A stretch of 64,000 nt of DNA. It comes from an uncultured bacterium. GTDB taxonomy: Bacteria > Myxococcota_A > Bradymonadia > UBA7976 > VGTA01. Shown piece after piece: positions 35,525-45,087 of the stretch. A program made the position numbers and the translations under genes. Numbering within the stretch: position 1 is the first letter of the stretch; each line of letters opens with the position of its first letter. The stretch is taken from positions 353,871 through 417,870 of the forward strand of contig CALSSE010000007.1 of NCBI GenBank assembly GCA_943788935.1. The letters are read 5' to 3'. The notes under the pieces are model-generated. The model made no database searches. It saw only the letters and a list, made by a program, of their open reading frames with translations, and was not told the DNA's origin.

Positions 35525-36238
35525 ATGGTCAAGCGTCGTAAAAGAGGAACAGATCACAGAGAAGCAGATAACCTCGCGATCAGAAAGTGTTTAAATGGCG
35601 ATAAAAGCGCTTTTAGAGAGCTTGTTGACCGTCATCAACGTCGAGGAATATCTATCGCTTATGGGTATGTACACAGCTATGACGACGCTCAAGATATGGT
35701 ACAAGAAGCCTTTGTACGGTCTTATAAGGGGTTAGATCGCTTCGAGCCTGGGAGCTCTTTTTCGGCTTGGTTTGGTAAAATAGTGATCAATGTTTGCATC
35801 GATCATTACCGAAAACAAAAAAAACGAAATGCGGTTGAATACGACGATACCTATATACGAAGTGACACCAACGCTGAGTTCTCCTTCGTCGGGTCAACTC
35901 ACGATTTAGAACCCCATCACAGAAGCGAACAAGTAGAGCTTCAAGAAGCCTTAGAGCAGGCATTAAGTAAGTTATCTGAGAAACATAGAACGGTGATCGT
36001 ACTTCGAGAGATCGATGATCTCAGCTATGAAGAGATCGCTGATACTATGCAGTGTAACTTAGGGACGGTGATGAGCCGTCTACATCATGCCCGGAAAAAG
36101 CTTCAAGAAGCCCTACGACCTTTCCTTAAGGCTTCAGGTGAACTCTATCTTGCCGATCAGGCAGGTGAGGGGGTTGGCACTAAACGAACTTCCTCCCCTA
36201 CCCACTCAATAGAGACAGAGATCGATACGGAGAAATAG
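35525..36238 (+). CDS. ECF-family RNA polymerase sigma factor
   Basis: A 237-residue sigma-70 group 4 protein. Region 2 is SYDDAQDMVQEAFVRSYKGLDRF followed by FSAWFGKIVINVCIDHYRKQKKR; region 4 is LSEKHRTVIVLREIDDLSYEEIADTMQCNLGTVMSRLHHARKKL. Both DNA-binding regions look complete. It has a polar N-terminal extension and a C-terminal ~35 residues beyond region 4 that is not typical. AGAGGAG precedes the ATG. The next gene starts 1 nt after its stop and probably encodes its anti-sigma factor. It may activate its own operon, but I could not identify the promoter. Confidence 0.93.
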   Translation: MVKRRKRGTDHREADNLAIRKCLNGDKSAFRELVDRHQRRGISIAYGYVHSYDDAQDMVQEAFVRSYKGLDRFEPGSSFSAWFGKIVINVCIDHYRKQKKRNAVEYDDTYIRSDTNAEFSFVGSTHDLEPHHRSEQVELQEALEQALSKLSEKHRTVIVLREIDDLSYEEIADTMQCNLGTVMSRLHHARKKLQEALRPFLKASGELYLADQAGEGVGTKRTSSPTHSIETEIDTEK

Positions 36239-36239
36239 C

Positions 36240-36779
36240 ATGAAACAGAATAACGATTACGATGAGATTACCTTCGCGCTATTTTATGATGGAGAGCTTG
36301 ATCGCGAAGAGGAAGCCGACTTTATGGAGGCTCTTGATAGCGATTCAGCATTGCGTGAACATTATGAATCATGGGCTGAGCTTGGCCATCGTGTGCATGA
36401 TCACTTTGAAGCTCTTGAGGCATCATATGACCTAGATCGCTTCACAGACCAGGTGATGGAGGGGCTCCCAAATGTTTCCCCATGGACATCGAGTCGCTCT
36501 ACCGAAGCTATCGTTGAAGAGTCTAGCGGAGCCTCATGGTGGCGAACATGGATGGCGCCGATGATGATTGGAGCTGTGAGTGCAGCGGCTATTCTAGTGA
36601 TCGCTCAGTCACTTACCCAGGTTCAATCGACAACGACTCGCTCGACAGTCTTGATCAATTATCCAGAACAAGATGATAAAGCGCAAGAGTCACCGGTGAT
36701 TTGGTTGGTCGATGAGGAAGAGAGTGAAGAAGATGACAACTTTGACCCAAGCTCTGGATCAGATGAAGATGACATTTAG
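36240..36779 (+). CDS. putative membrane anti-sigma factor
   Basis: A 179-residue single-pass protein. The cytoplasmic N-terminus (EITFALFYDGELDREEEADF, then SALREHYESWAELGHRV) resembles the anti-sigma domain that opens many transmembrane anti-sigma factors but has no zinc-binding HxxxCxxC. One TM lies at about 113-130 (MIGAVSAAAILVIAQSL), and the periplasmic tail is acidic and ends DEDDI. It follows the ECF sigma gene by 1 nt. The role is inferred from position and topology. Confidence 0.72.
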   Translation: MKQNNDYDEITFALFYDGELDREEEADFMEALDSDSALREHYESWAELGHRVHDHFEALEASYDLDRFTDQVMEGLPNVSPWTSSRSTEAIVEESSGASWWRTWMAPMMIGAVSAAAILVIAQSLTQVQSTTTRSTVLINYPEQDDKAQESPVIWLVDEEESEEDDNFDPSSGSDEDDI

Positions 36780-36834
36780 CGATAATAAAGAGCTAGAGAT
36801 AGCCTCGTACATTAAGGGTAAGCGAGGGAGCAAG

Positions 36835-37266
36835 ATGAAGCACCTTCTGAGAATGATGAGTCTCGCTCTCTTGAGCGCTACCTTATTTGTTAGCCAGTCT
36901 TGGGCTGATCACTCGATCACTGTAGAAGTGATACGAGCGAGTCATGGAGACTCTCCTCTCTTAAGTCAGAATCTAAAGAAAGTAGAGAAGAGGCTCACAG
37001 CGACCTTTAAGACATTTAATCGTTTTCAATCTGTGGACTCAAAACGATTCTCACTCACCTCAAGAGCAGAGCATATCTTTCATATCGCTGATGGTTTAGA
37101 TGTTAAACTAAAACTTCTTAATCGAAGAAAACGAGATATCGACCTATTAGTTCAGATCCCTCAAAGATCGGTGAAACATACTGTTAAAGCGAAACTTGGC
37201 AGGCTTTTCTTTGAGGCGATTAAGTGGCGAGGAGAAGTCTATTTATTAGCGATTCGTCCCCTCTGA
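36835..37266 (+). CDS. small secreted or periplasmic protein, unknown family
   Basis: 143 residues from the ATG at 36835, chosen over a longer overlapping reading start because GAGGGAG is 4 nt upstream and a clear signal peptide begins there (MKHLLRMMSLALLSATLFV, cleavage near SWA-DH). The mature part is beta-rich and basic (KKVEKRLTATFKTFNRF...LFFEAIKWRGEVYLLAIRP). It has no cysteine, no membrane segment and no motif I recognise. The gene follows the putative anti-sigma gene, so it may belong to its regulon. The protein encoded at 41628 is similar in being a small, exported, basic protein, but the two do not clearly align. Confidence 0.7.
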   Translation: MKHLLRMMSLALLSATLFVSQSWADHSITVEVIRASHGDSPLLSQNLKKVEKRLTATFKTFNRFQSVDSKRFSLTSRAEHIFHIADGLDVKLKLLNRRKRDIDLLVQIPQRSVKHTVKAKLGRLFFEAIKWRGEVYLLAIRPL

Positions 37267-37429
37267 AGACTGAACCGCTGAGGACTCGATATCAATCGAC
37301 GTGATTCCCTAAACTCTCAACGACGATTATCGTGGGGGGAAACGCATATTTTACGTGACTTTGTATGCGCTATCTTACAGTGTAAATTTGCGTATATAGT
37401 CATTTATTGTGCACTCAGAGGTGATCAAG

Positions 37430-37750
37430 ATGCTACAGGCCATGAGAGAGCGATATAGGGAAGTAAGTTTTGTGGTGGTCATTACCCTCACTCTCGGGCT
37501 CTTCTCCTTACATGCGATTTTCATCAAAGGCGATAAGCTACATACTTTGGTCCAAGAGCGTAATTTTGAGATAGAGCGGCTCCAATCATATGATGTGATG
37601 CTCTCCGCTGAGATTAGCGCCCTTCGAGCAGAGATCTCAGAGCTGAAGACTGATTCAGAGGAGACCTCATTGATCGCCCGAACATTGTTGGGCATGGTGG
37701 ATAGAGATGAGGTGATCTATCAGCTGAATCAAGACCACCTTGGAGATTGA
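37430..37750 (+). CDS. FtsB/DivIC-like septum formation initiator protein
   Basis: 106 residues starting at ATG 37430, where AGAGGTGATC gives a near-perfect ribosome-binding match; a GTG 21 nt upstream is less likely. One N-terminal TM (VSFVVVITLTLGLFSLHAIF) and a leucine/glutamate coiled coil (ERNFEIERLQS to EISALRAEISELK) match the FtsB/DivIC division protein layout, with a short C-terminal region after it. It lies 3 nt upstream of the GGDEF gene, an unusual neighbour for a division gene. The family is inferred from architecture, since these proteins diverge strongly. Confidence 0.7.
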   Translation: MLQAMRERYREVSFVVVITLTLGLFSLHAIFIKGDKLHTLVQERNFEIERLQSYDVMLSAEISALRAEISELKTDSEETSLIARTLLGMVDRDEVIYQLNQDHLGD

Positions 37751-37753
37751 TCT

Positions 37754-40456
37754 TTGGCGACTCCCCAATCCACAACCAACCACACGAGTGATTCCAAATC
37801 GAATGGAACTAAAGTGCAGAGAGCCCTTCATTGGTTCCAGTATGTCTCTAAGGGTGGTCTGCCGCTACTTTTAAGCGTGATGAGCGCCTTATTATTGATC
37901 TTTGGTGCTCTAGGATTAAACCTCAGTACTTTACTACTCTTGGTATCCATCACTTATGTTTTATATCTCTACAGCGCTCCCATTATCAAGTATCCCAAGG
38001 GGGAGATCAGTGAGGTCATCCTGCTCACTCTTCCTCTCTTATGGGTGACGAGTCTATGGGTGATCGCTGCTAGCTTTAGCTTTGCGATCGATGGGGTTAC
38101 TCCCATCTCTGCTTTTATTTATGGTCTGGTGCTAAGCCTCGTCCCTCGCTTCATGATTCCCATCTTGTTCCTCGTGACAATCTGCTTTGAGCTCTCATTG
38201 ATCATTCGGTATCAGCTGAGCCTGTCATCAGCCATCTTTCACCTCGCTGCTCACTTACTCAGCGCCTTAACATTACCGAGACGCATTACACCTCAGTGGG
38301 TGATTAGGTCGCTTTATCCCCGTCTTTTAGATATTGATGAGCTTCCTCTTAAAGATCGATTCTTTGACCCTTCTAAGTTTAGAGCATCTCATGATCGGGT
38401 GTCTAACGTCTCTATTTCTAGAGAGAGGTCAGGCGCTCCTCTTAACCCAAATCCTAATCTTACCAGTGATGGATTAGAGTGGGATTCCTCACCGATTCGT
38501 TCAGATGACTCTCTTTCAGTTTCCTCTTCTTCCTCATCGATAAGAACTGATCTTGATGAGAAAGCTGAGAATATAGCTCAAGAGAGCGGTCTCGGATCCG
38601 AGAGAACAGCGCTTAGTCTCTCTCGCTCAGTCACTCCTATGGTAGGTAATGTGACAAGTCTGTTGAAGAGCTATTCGCCCATTCAGGGTGAGCTTGAGAT
38701 TGAGGCTGCGGTGAGAGCTCATAATGACCAAGCGATCGATTTCATTAACCGCTCGTTAAAAGTCCATTTAGAGCTTTTACGACAACAGCTCCATGTAGAG
38801 ACCGCTGTTTTGGTATGGCTCCGACCCGAAGGAGAGCGTCTTGAGATACGGGCGGTGGAGACGATTAGGGATGAGTGGACTCACACCCAGTTTGACAGGC
38901 GATACGGTATTCTAGACGAGGCTTTAACAGAGCCACTCTCTTTCAATGATCCGATCGAAGCGCATTGTTTGGTCCCATACTATGATGAGAGCCTCACTAT
39001 TGGAGGTCTCTTGAGCTACCCTATATTCATGTCGGATCGGGATCACGCTGATGGCATCGTCTTGGTCGATCGGGGGTCAAATGAGTCATGGGATCAGACA
39101 GATAGAGCAACCCTGAGAATCGTCGCTGAGAAGATCGCTCTCGATATAGAGACTAGTCGACTGATTCGCCAAGTCGCCTTCGATGGCGGGCAAGTCGAGA
39201 GGCTATGTTACAGCCTTCGCTTATTAAATGAGTCTTTTACGCTCTCAGAGGTTGCTGATTGTGCAGTCACTGGTGTTGGGAGTTATCATGGGTTTGAGTC
39301 AGCGACTTTTTTCTCTGTTGCCGAAGGAGAGGGATTGAGGTTAGTAGCGCGTTGGATCGACCCCAAGCTGCAGCGTCAATACCACTCTCAACCTAGCCTA
39401 GATGTTGGCTCATTTATCGTTTGGTCTAATCTACCGATCTTTGAATCCTTGAGCGAAGGAGAAGAGCTCTCTACTCTTACCCGACCCATTTCTCCCTCTG
39501 ACTACCTGCCGGTTGAAGACTTTCCTCTCTTGTTGGCGAAGTCAGCGGTCGCGATGCCGCTTAAGGACTCTCAAACTGACGGGGTATTGGGACTCCTCAT
39601 CCTGACCGCTTCTCATGACGAGATGATTCAACAGAGGCATATGGCCGCGCTTAATCTCCTCTTTGAGCAGGTCACGGTTAAGCTCTCTTCAATTAGCGCT
39701 CATGATCGCTTACGAGAGATGGCGTTGTGTGATGGGTTGACAGGGTTGAAAAATCATATGACCTTTCAGTCGCAAGCGACGGAGATGCTTCGAAGAGCAG
39801 AGCGCGATCAGCAGCCCCTCACCATCGTTCTGATTGATATTGACCATTTTAAGTCGGTTAACGACACTTATGGGCATCCCTTTGGAGATGAAGTCCTCAA
39901 GCGGGTGGCTCTCACTCTTGAGAGGCAGGTAAGAGATGTCGACCTCGTCGCCCGCTATGGTGGCGAAGAGTTCTCCATGGTACTTCACGCGACTGATCTA
40001 GATCAGGCCTTGGTCAGTATCGAGCGAGTTCGTCAAAGCGTAGAGAACCTGACCTTTAGTTATGAAGGAGAAGAGGTTCGAGTGACGATCTCCGTCGGGC
40101 TCGCTTGCTATCCATTGGACTCACGTGAGAAAGATCGCTTGATCGACAAAGCAGATAAAGCCCTTTACCAATCAAAGAGAAACGGTAGAAACCAACTGAC
40201 CGCGTGGAGAACGATCGCTCCTGAACAGCGTGACTCCTCAGTAGGATGGACACGGCATCCTAGCGCCTTTGTTCCTCAATATATAGATGAAGATCAAGCG
40301 ATTTCTTCAGTCCTCATCTCTCCTGTTGCGCTCGGCGATCAAGGGGGTGGGCTCCCCTTTGACTTAGAGGAGATGGTTCCTATGACTTCTCTTGAGCCTC
40401 AAGCTGTGAATGATGGTCGTGCAGATACTCAACATGATATGATCACCAAAGATTAG
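37754..40456 (+). CDS. membrane GAF-GGDEF diguanylate cyclase
   Basis: A 900-residue protein. The start is TTG at 37754, with GGAG 8 nt upstream. The first ~200 residues hold five or six TM segments. After a Ser-rich linker come two GAF-like domains (about 300-480 and 490-650) and a full GGDEF domain with RYGGEEFSMV (736-740) and the inhibitory I-site RDVD five residues before it, so it probably makes cyclic di-GMP under product inhibition. An 80-residue Gln/Glu-rich tail follows the GGDEF. It is coupled to the FtsB-like gene by 3 nt and precedes gpsA by 46 nt. Confidence 0.92.
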   Translation: MATPQSTTNHTSDSKSNGTKVQRALHWFQYVSKGGLPLLLSVMSALLLIFGALGLNLSTLLLLVSITYVLYLYSAPIIKYPKGEISEVILLTLPLLWVTSLWVIAASFSFAIDGVTPISAFIYGLVLSLVPRFMIPILFLVTICFELSLIIRYQLSLSSAIFHLAAHLLSALTLPRRITPQWVIRSLYPRLLDIDELPLKDRFFDPSKFRASHDRVSNVSISRERSGAPLNPNPNLTSDGLEWDSSPIRSDDSLSVSSSSSSIRTDLDEKAENIAQESGLGSERTALSLSRSVTPMVGNVTSLLKSYSPIQGELEIEAAVRAHNDQAIDFINRSLKVHLELLRQQLHVETAVLVWLRPEGERLEIRAVETIRDEWTHTQFDRRYGILDEALTEPLSFNDPIEAHCLVPYYDESLTIGGLLSYPIFMSDRDHADGIVLVDRGSNESWDQTDRATLRIVAEKIALDIETSRLIRQVAFDGGQVERLCYSLRLLNESFTLSEVADCAVTGVGSYHGFESATFFSVAEGEGLRLVARWIDPKLQRQYHSQPSLDVGSFIVWSNLPIFESLSEGEELSTLTRPISPSDYLPVEDFPLLLAKSAVAMPLKDSQTDGVLGLLILTASHDEMIQQRHMAALNLLFEQVTVKLSSISAHDRLREMALCDGLTGLKNHMTFQSQATEMLRRAERDQQPLTIVLIDIDHFKSVNDTYGHPFGDEVLKRVALTLERQVRDVDLVARYGGEEFSMVLHATDLDQALVSIERVRQSVENLTFSYEGEEVRVTISVGLACYPLDSREKDRLIDKADKALYQSKRNGRNQLTAWRTIAPEQRDSSVGWTRHPSAFVPQYIDEDQAISSVLISPVALGDQGGGLPFDLEEMVPMTSLEPQAVNDGRADTQHDMITKD

Positions 40457-40502
40457 ATATAGCCCTATATAAATATAAGAGACAGAGATGTGAGGTCTTA
40501 GG

Positions 40503-41504
40503 ATGAAATGTGCTGTGATCGGTGGAGGCTCATGGGGGACCGCGCTCGCCTCCGTTTTAGCCAGTAAAGGTGAGGTTATCCTTTGGGCGAGGGATCCGAA
40601 GGTGGTGCGAAGCGTCAATGAAGACCACCGGAACTGTAAATATCAGAGCGATCTCAGACTATCAGATAACATAAAAGCGACTTCCTCATTGGAGACGGCG
40701 ATCAAGGGGTCAGATTTAGTCATTATGGTCGTTCCAAGCCATGTGATGAGAGTGATCGCTACTGAATGCGCGCCTCACCTCAAGCGAGGCGCCATCGTGG
40801 TGAGCGCTTCTAAAGGAATAGAGAACAAGAGTCTTATGACTATGGAGGAGGTGTTAGCGGCTTCTCTCCCACGTAGTTTTAGGGGAGATCTGGCTTTCTT
40901 ATCAGGTCCGAGCTTTGCGCGAGAGACCATCGAGCAGCAGGCGACGGCGGTCACTGTCGCCTCACGCTTTCCAGATGTCGCTGCCGAGATCCAACGAGTG
41001 ATGACGACCTCATACTTTAGGATCTACACTACTGAGGATGTCACCGGCGTTGAGTTGGGGGGGGCGCTCAAGAATATTATTGCGATCGCCTCAGGAGTCG
41101 CTGATGGCTTGGGTTTAGGTCACAATTCTAGAGCGGCCTTAATCACTAGAGGAGTGGCTGAGATCACTAGGTTGGCTGTTAAAATGGGAGCAAATCCGCT
41201 CACGCTCTCCGGGTTGTCGGGGATGGGAGATCTAATTCTCACTTGCACTGGGGGCTTATCAAGAAACCGACGAGTCGGGATAGAGCTTGGTAAGGGACGC
41301 TCCTTGGAAGAGATTATTGCGGAGATGAATGAAGTCGCCGAAGGGATCAAGACCTCAAAGAGCGCTTATGAGCTCTCGATGAAAGAGGGGGTTGATATGC
41401 CGATTACTAGGGAAGTATATCACATGCTTTATGAAAACAAAGTCCCGCTTCGCTCTCTCAGAGATCTAATGACGAGAGACCTTAAAGGGGAACGAGACCA
41501 TTAA
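40503..41504 (+). CDS. gpsA: glycerol-3-phosphate dehydrogenase GpsA
   Basis: A 333-residue NAD(P)-dependent enzyme reducing dihydroxyacetone phosphate to sn-glycerol 3-phosphate, the backbone of phospholipids. The N-terminal GGGSWGTALA is the nucleotide loop; SGPSFA, the catalytic lysine region GVELGGALKNIIAIASG, and LSGLSGMGDLILTC are all intact and normal for GpsA. It is about the usual length (about 330). Located between a diguanylate cyclase and a secreted protein, in the same direction. Confidence 0.97.
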   Translation: MKCAVIGGGSWGTALASVLASKGEVILWARDPKVVRSVNEDHRNCKYQSDLRLSDNIKATSSLETAIKGSDLVIMVVPSHVMRVIATECAPHLKRGAIVVSASKGIENKSLMTMEEVLAASLPRSFRGDLAFLSGPSFARETIEQQATAVTVASRFPDVAAEIQRVMTTSYFRIYTTEDVTGVELGGALKNIIAIASGVADGLGLGHNSRAALITRGVAEITRLAVKMGANPLTLSGLSGMGDLILTCTGGLSRNRRVGIELGKGRSLEEIIAEMNEVAEGIKTSKSAYELSMKEGVDMPITREVYHMLYENKVPLRSLRDLMTRDLKGERDH

Positions 41505-41627
41505 TTAGGGGTGGAGATTACAATTTACAGATGAGTAGTCTATTCTGTCAATTAGCGTTCAAGAGCCTTCAAGTTACCTTAAATGTCATGGCTCTACTTA
41601 GCTCAAGTCAAAGAGGATGGTGAGCAT

Positions 41628-42287
41628 ATGAGGTCGTTTCGGATCACATGGATGAGAGATCGTCAATATCTAAGGGCTCTAGTGACTCTTAGCTTGCTAG
41701 GGCAGCTTTACCTTTTATCCACTCATGCTGAGGCTCAACGTGTAGTCAGCATCGACCAAGCTGATGCTTTCCCGAGCGCCTATGATCTTTATTCGGAGAA
41801 TGACCCATGGCGAGAGCTAAAGCTCGCAGCAGAACAAGAGATGGGTTTGTATTTGGTTGAGCCTCCTCGCCGTCACGCCTCAGAGATCACAGATTATAGC
41901 GGGAATCATCTACATTTTCATGTGTGGAGACCCCTTACCGAGACCAAGCAAGCGTTATGGTCTAGCGGCGTAGAGTGGTTAGTCTTTGGTCGAATTAAAT
42001 ACTCAAGAGGGGCACAACAACTGTTCTCTGATCTCCCCGATTTAAATAGAATAACGCTCTCTCTTCATGAGGTTATTCGCCCTAAAAAGAAGGGGAGACG
42101 TCGCTCAAAGAAGCCGGACAAAGTGCATACTTACCTAACCCTTAGCCTCACTCGTAAAGACTTTGAACGCCTCGATTTAGAGAGGGTGAGATCATGCTCA
42201 AGGGTCCTAGATTGTGATCAAAAGGTGCGTAGAATGTTTAGTCTCGTCAAATTCAACTCACGTTATATTAAACGGAGGTCGAGATGA
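41628..42287 (+). CDS. exported protein of unknown family
   Basis: 219 residues from ATG 41628 (MRSFRITWMRD); a longer start at 41583 is possible but poorer. A likely signal peptide runs to about residue 37 (LVTLSLLGQLYLLSTHAEA-QR). The mature protein is beta-rich with a very basic patch (KKKGRRRSKKPDK) and two Cys near the end (CSRVLDCD). I recognise no domain. It overlaps the TPR gene by 4 nt (ATGA), so they are probably made together. Confidence 0.65.
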   Translation: MRSFRITWMRDRQYLRALVTLSLLGQLYLLSTHAEAQRVVSIDQADAFPSAYDLYSENDPWRELKLAAEQEMGLYLVEPPRRHASEITDYSGNHLHFHVWRPLTETKQALWSSGVEWLVFGRIKYSRGAQQLFSDLPDLNRITLSLHEVIRPKKKGRRRSKKPDKVHTYLTLSLTRKDFERLDLERVRSCSRVLDCDQKVRRMFSLVKFNSRYIKRRSR

Positions 42288-45049
42288 CCGCTCGGATAGA
42301 GTCAGAAGAGATCGATAGGCTTAAAAGAGAGAGACGATGGAGTGAACTCAGCGTCCTCTACGCTCAACTTAGCGGTCAAGAGTCTCGTCTAGATCAACGC
42401 TTGTTTTACGATTGGGAGAGGGCGACGCTACTCGCTACAGAGCTTGGAGACCCCGCGGGGGCGATCGAAGTCTTGCGAGATGCTACTCTGTTGGGGGGAC
42501 CTATAGAGGTGATCGCTCCCCAGATTGAGGCTATCAGGCAAGCCGCCAATGATCGCTTAGATGCTCAGAATAGTGCTCTAGACGCTTTCAAAGCTCTACT
42601 TAAGCATAGCGCTCTCTCACGGATGACTGTGGAGATACAAAAGTGGTCTCGAGAGACCGAGAGCGTCATCGGGAGACTCACTCCGAAAGCTCCATCGAAA
42701 CTTCCAAGTAGGAGTGCCGAAGGGGCTGGACCTCCTCCCAAAAGTGCGGCTGGGTTACTCCTGCCATTCGGTTCTAATCAGCGTCTCCAAACATCGCAGA
42801 GAGGTATAGAACCTGAAACAGAGCTCTCCCATGAAGATGAGCTTGACGCTTCATTGCTCGAGGAAATAGATATCGTTGAAGAGGCGCTAGTCTCCCCTCT
42901 AGGTTTAGGGCCTCAACCGACGATAGTGGAGAGCCATAGCGGAGAACAGAAAATTAAGAATCACTTGACCCATGAGGCCTCATTACGAGAGCCCATGAGA
43001 TGGATGAATGACATCAGATCACTCGCGGAGCTTAGATCGCTGAGCTCAGCGGAGAGAAGAGAGTATGAGCCTTTGTTATGGCAGGCGGCTTCTCAAGGTT
43101 CTCAGTGGAGACTGTGGGTACAGATCTTCGAGACCTATTTCCTCACAGAGACCGCCGAGGGTGTAATCAACATCGATAGAGCCTTTAAATTAGCCTCTAT
43201 CTTGGAGCTCCAACTTAATGACTATGATCGCTCGATAGAGCTCTATACGTTGATTTTAGATCATGATCAAATCCATGATGAGGCCTTTGACAGGTTGCGA
43301 ACTCTCTTAAAGTCTCAGTCTCGTTGGGATGATCTAGGTAAGTTACTCTTAAACTTCTCTACTCAAACGGCTCATAGAGGCTTGGCTCAGTGGAATAAAG
43401 AGGCCCGCTTTGAGATGTGTTTAGAAGCAGGAGATTGCTATGCTCAACATCTTAAAAACTATGCCAAAGCAATCACCGCCTGGTTTCAAGCACTAGAGGT
43501 CAACCCAGAGAGCAAACAGATCTTTGTTCGCTTGGTAGAGGTCTACCAAAAGAGTCAAAAATGGTCGGCATGTATCAAAGTCCTCCGTAAGCTCTCTACT
43601 CTAGAAGAAGACCCAACCAAGGCAGCGTTTCATTTATATAGTATCGGTCAGATACAACGAGATCATCTACGAGACCAATATTTAGCGGTGCGTAGTTTTG
43701 ATGAAGCGCTCGATCTCGACCCACACTTCGTCAAAGCTTTTCAAGCGATCGATGATACTCTAGAGAGTGTTGAGATTGATCAGAGCCTAATCGAGCGGCG
43801 AGACCGATATTATCGCAAGATGCTTATCAGAGCTGTTGAGCATGAATTTGAACCTTCACTGATCGCTGAGTTAGCGCTACAGGTAGGTTCTATTAATGGT
43901 GATATCCTAGGGCGTTGGGGTGAGGCTAGACGTGCTTTTGAACTCGTACTTGAATATGAGTCTATGAGAGATGAGGCGCACTTGGGCTTAGTAGAGTCAA
44001 TCGCTCAAACCGAAGGGGCTGCAGCAGCAGTTCCGCTTGCCTTTTCATGGGTCAGGAGGTCCCCGCAACAACCATTAGCTTACCTGTCACTCTTTGAACG
44101 CTCGATGCAAGCGAGGAGGTGGGATCAAGCGTGGTGTGCGGCGATTACATTAGATGCCATAGGCCATGTTACGCCTGATGTATCACGACACTTAGAAGCG
44201 GGGAGGGAGCTTCTCGGTTCCCAACTGCAAAGGAATTTGAGCGCCGAGGGATGGAGACTCTTGGAGTGGTCCGGCTTTGAGTGGGGGGGCGATGGGGACG
44301 AATGGGGAGTGATGATCGCTGCGTTGGGAACCTCTATTCTTAACAGATGTGGAGTCACCGCCAAGAGCTTAGGGCTTCACCCTAAGCGTGATCAGATCGT
44401 GGATGATGAGTCTTCAGTGATCTCTAGAGTCGCCGGTTACATTTGTCGTAGTCTCAACTTGGTCATGCCGGCTCTTTGGTTAAGTAGCGCTCTAAATGAG
44501 CGTTTAATGTCACCGGTTCATTCGCAAGGTCGTCTTGGATTGGTGCTTAATCGAGAAGTGATTTCTAGACTCTCAGTAGAGGAGCTCGCTTGTACTCTGA
44601 CCGTTGGTTTGGTGCTCACTCAATCAACGACTTTTTTGACTCTATTACCTCAACGAGAAGAGGTCTTTCGTGACCTTGAATCTGCGCTGGGCGACCTCGG
44701 TTATGTGATGAGTGAGGAGAGAGCCATTAAGTCACTCAGCAAACGAGGGCAAGAGATACAGCAGCAGATCAGATCGCTCTCACCGACGGCGCTCAAGGAA
44801 CTAAAATCCATGGTCGAGCGTTTACCTAGCGATCGATCATCTTGGCAGATCGCCATCGAGCAAACCGCATATCGAGCCTCTCTATTGATCTGTGGTGATA
44901 CTCGTCTAGTGGATATGTTGATGAGAGGTCTCCCTAGCGTCAGTAAAGATAGTGAGCAGGAGCGTCGATTTAAGTTGATGCTGTTTAGCGTCTCTCCTCC
45001 TTACTTAAAGTTAAGAGAGCTGCTTGGGTTGAGCTGGGTAGAGTCTTAA
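42284..45049 (+). CDS. large TPR-rich protein, unknown function
   Basis: A 921-residue soluble protein with no signal peptide or TM. Helical repeats begin near the N-terminus (RLKRERRWSELSVLYAQL) and are clear at about 310-560 (LQLNDYDRSIELYTLIL; KNYAKAITAWFQALEVNPESK; DQYLAVRSFDEALDLDPHF), consistent with TPR solenoids that hold partner proteins. A Pro/Ser-rich break lies at about 140-230. The last ~300 residues (from about 640) look globular and I do not recognise them. Coupled to the upstream exported protein by an ATGA overlap. Converges with htrA, 38 nt apart. Confidence 0.75.
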   Translation: MTARIESEEIDRLKRERRWSELSVLYAQLSGQESRLDQRLFYDWERATLLATELGDPAGAIEVLRDATLLGGPIEVIAPQIEAIRQAANDRLDAQNSALDAFKALLKHSALSRMTVEIQKWSRETESVIGRLTPKAPSKLPSRSAEGAGPPPKSAAGLLLPFGSNQRLQTSQRGIEPETELSHEDELDASLLEEIDIVEEALVSPLGLGPQPTIVESHSGEQKIKNHLTHEASLREPMRWMNDIRSLAELRSLSSAERREYEPLLWQAASQGSQWRLWVQIFETYFLTETAEGVINIDRAFKLASILELQLNDYDRSIELYTLILDHDQIHDEAFDRLRTLLKSQSRWDDLGKLLLNFSTQTAHRGLAQWNKEARFEMCLEAGDCYAQHLKNYAKAITAWFQALEVNPESKQIFVRLVEVYQKSQKWSACIKVLRKLSTLEEDPTKAAFHLYSIGQIQRDHLRDQYLAVRSFDEALDLDPHFVKAFQAIDDTLESVEIDQSLIERRDRYYRKMLIRAVEHEFEPSLIAELALQVGSINGDILGRWGEARRAFELVLEYESMRDEAHLGLVESIAQTEGAAAAVPLAFSWVRRSPQQPLAYLSLFERSMQARRWDQAWCAAITLDAIGHVTPDVSRHLEAGRELLGSQLQRNLSAEGWRLLEWSGFEWGGDGDEWGVMIAALGTSILNRCGVTAKSLGLHPKRDQIVDDESSVISRVAGYICRSLNLVMPALWLSSALNERLMSPVHSQGRLGLVLNREVISRLSVEELACTLTVGLVLTQSTTFLTLLPQREEVFRDLESALGDLGYVMSEERAIKSLSKRGQEIQQQIRSLSPTALKELKSMVERLPSDRSSWQIAIEQTAYRASLLICGDTRLVDMLMRGLPSVSKDSEQERRFKLMLFSVSPPYLKLRELLGLSWVES

Positions 45050-45087
45050 ACGAGCGCTTTGAGCTCAGTAGTTTATCTCTCTCCAAC

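Noticed and set aside
36712..36834. Longer N-terminus for the secreted protein at 36835
   Set aside because: It would overlap the anti-sigma gene and hide the clear signal peptide; the ATG at 36835 has its own Shine-Dalgarno.
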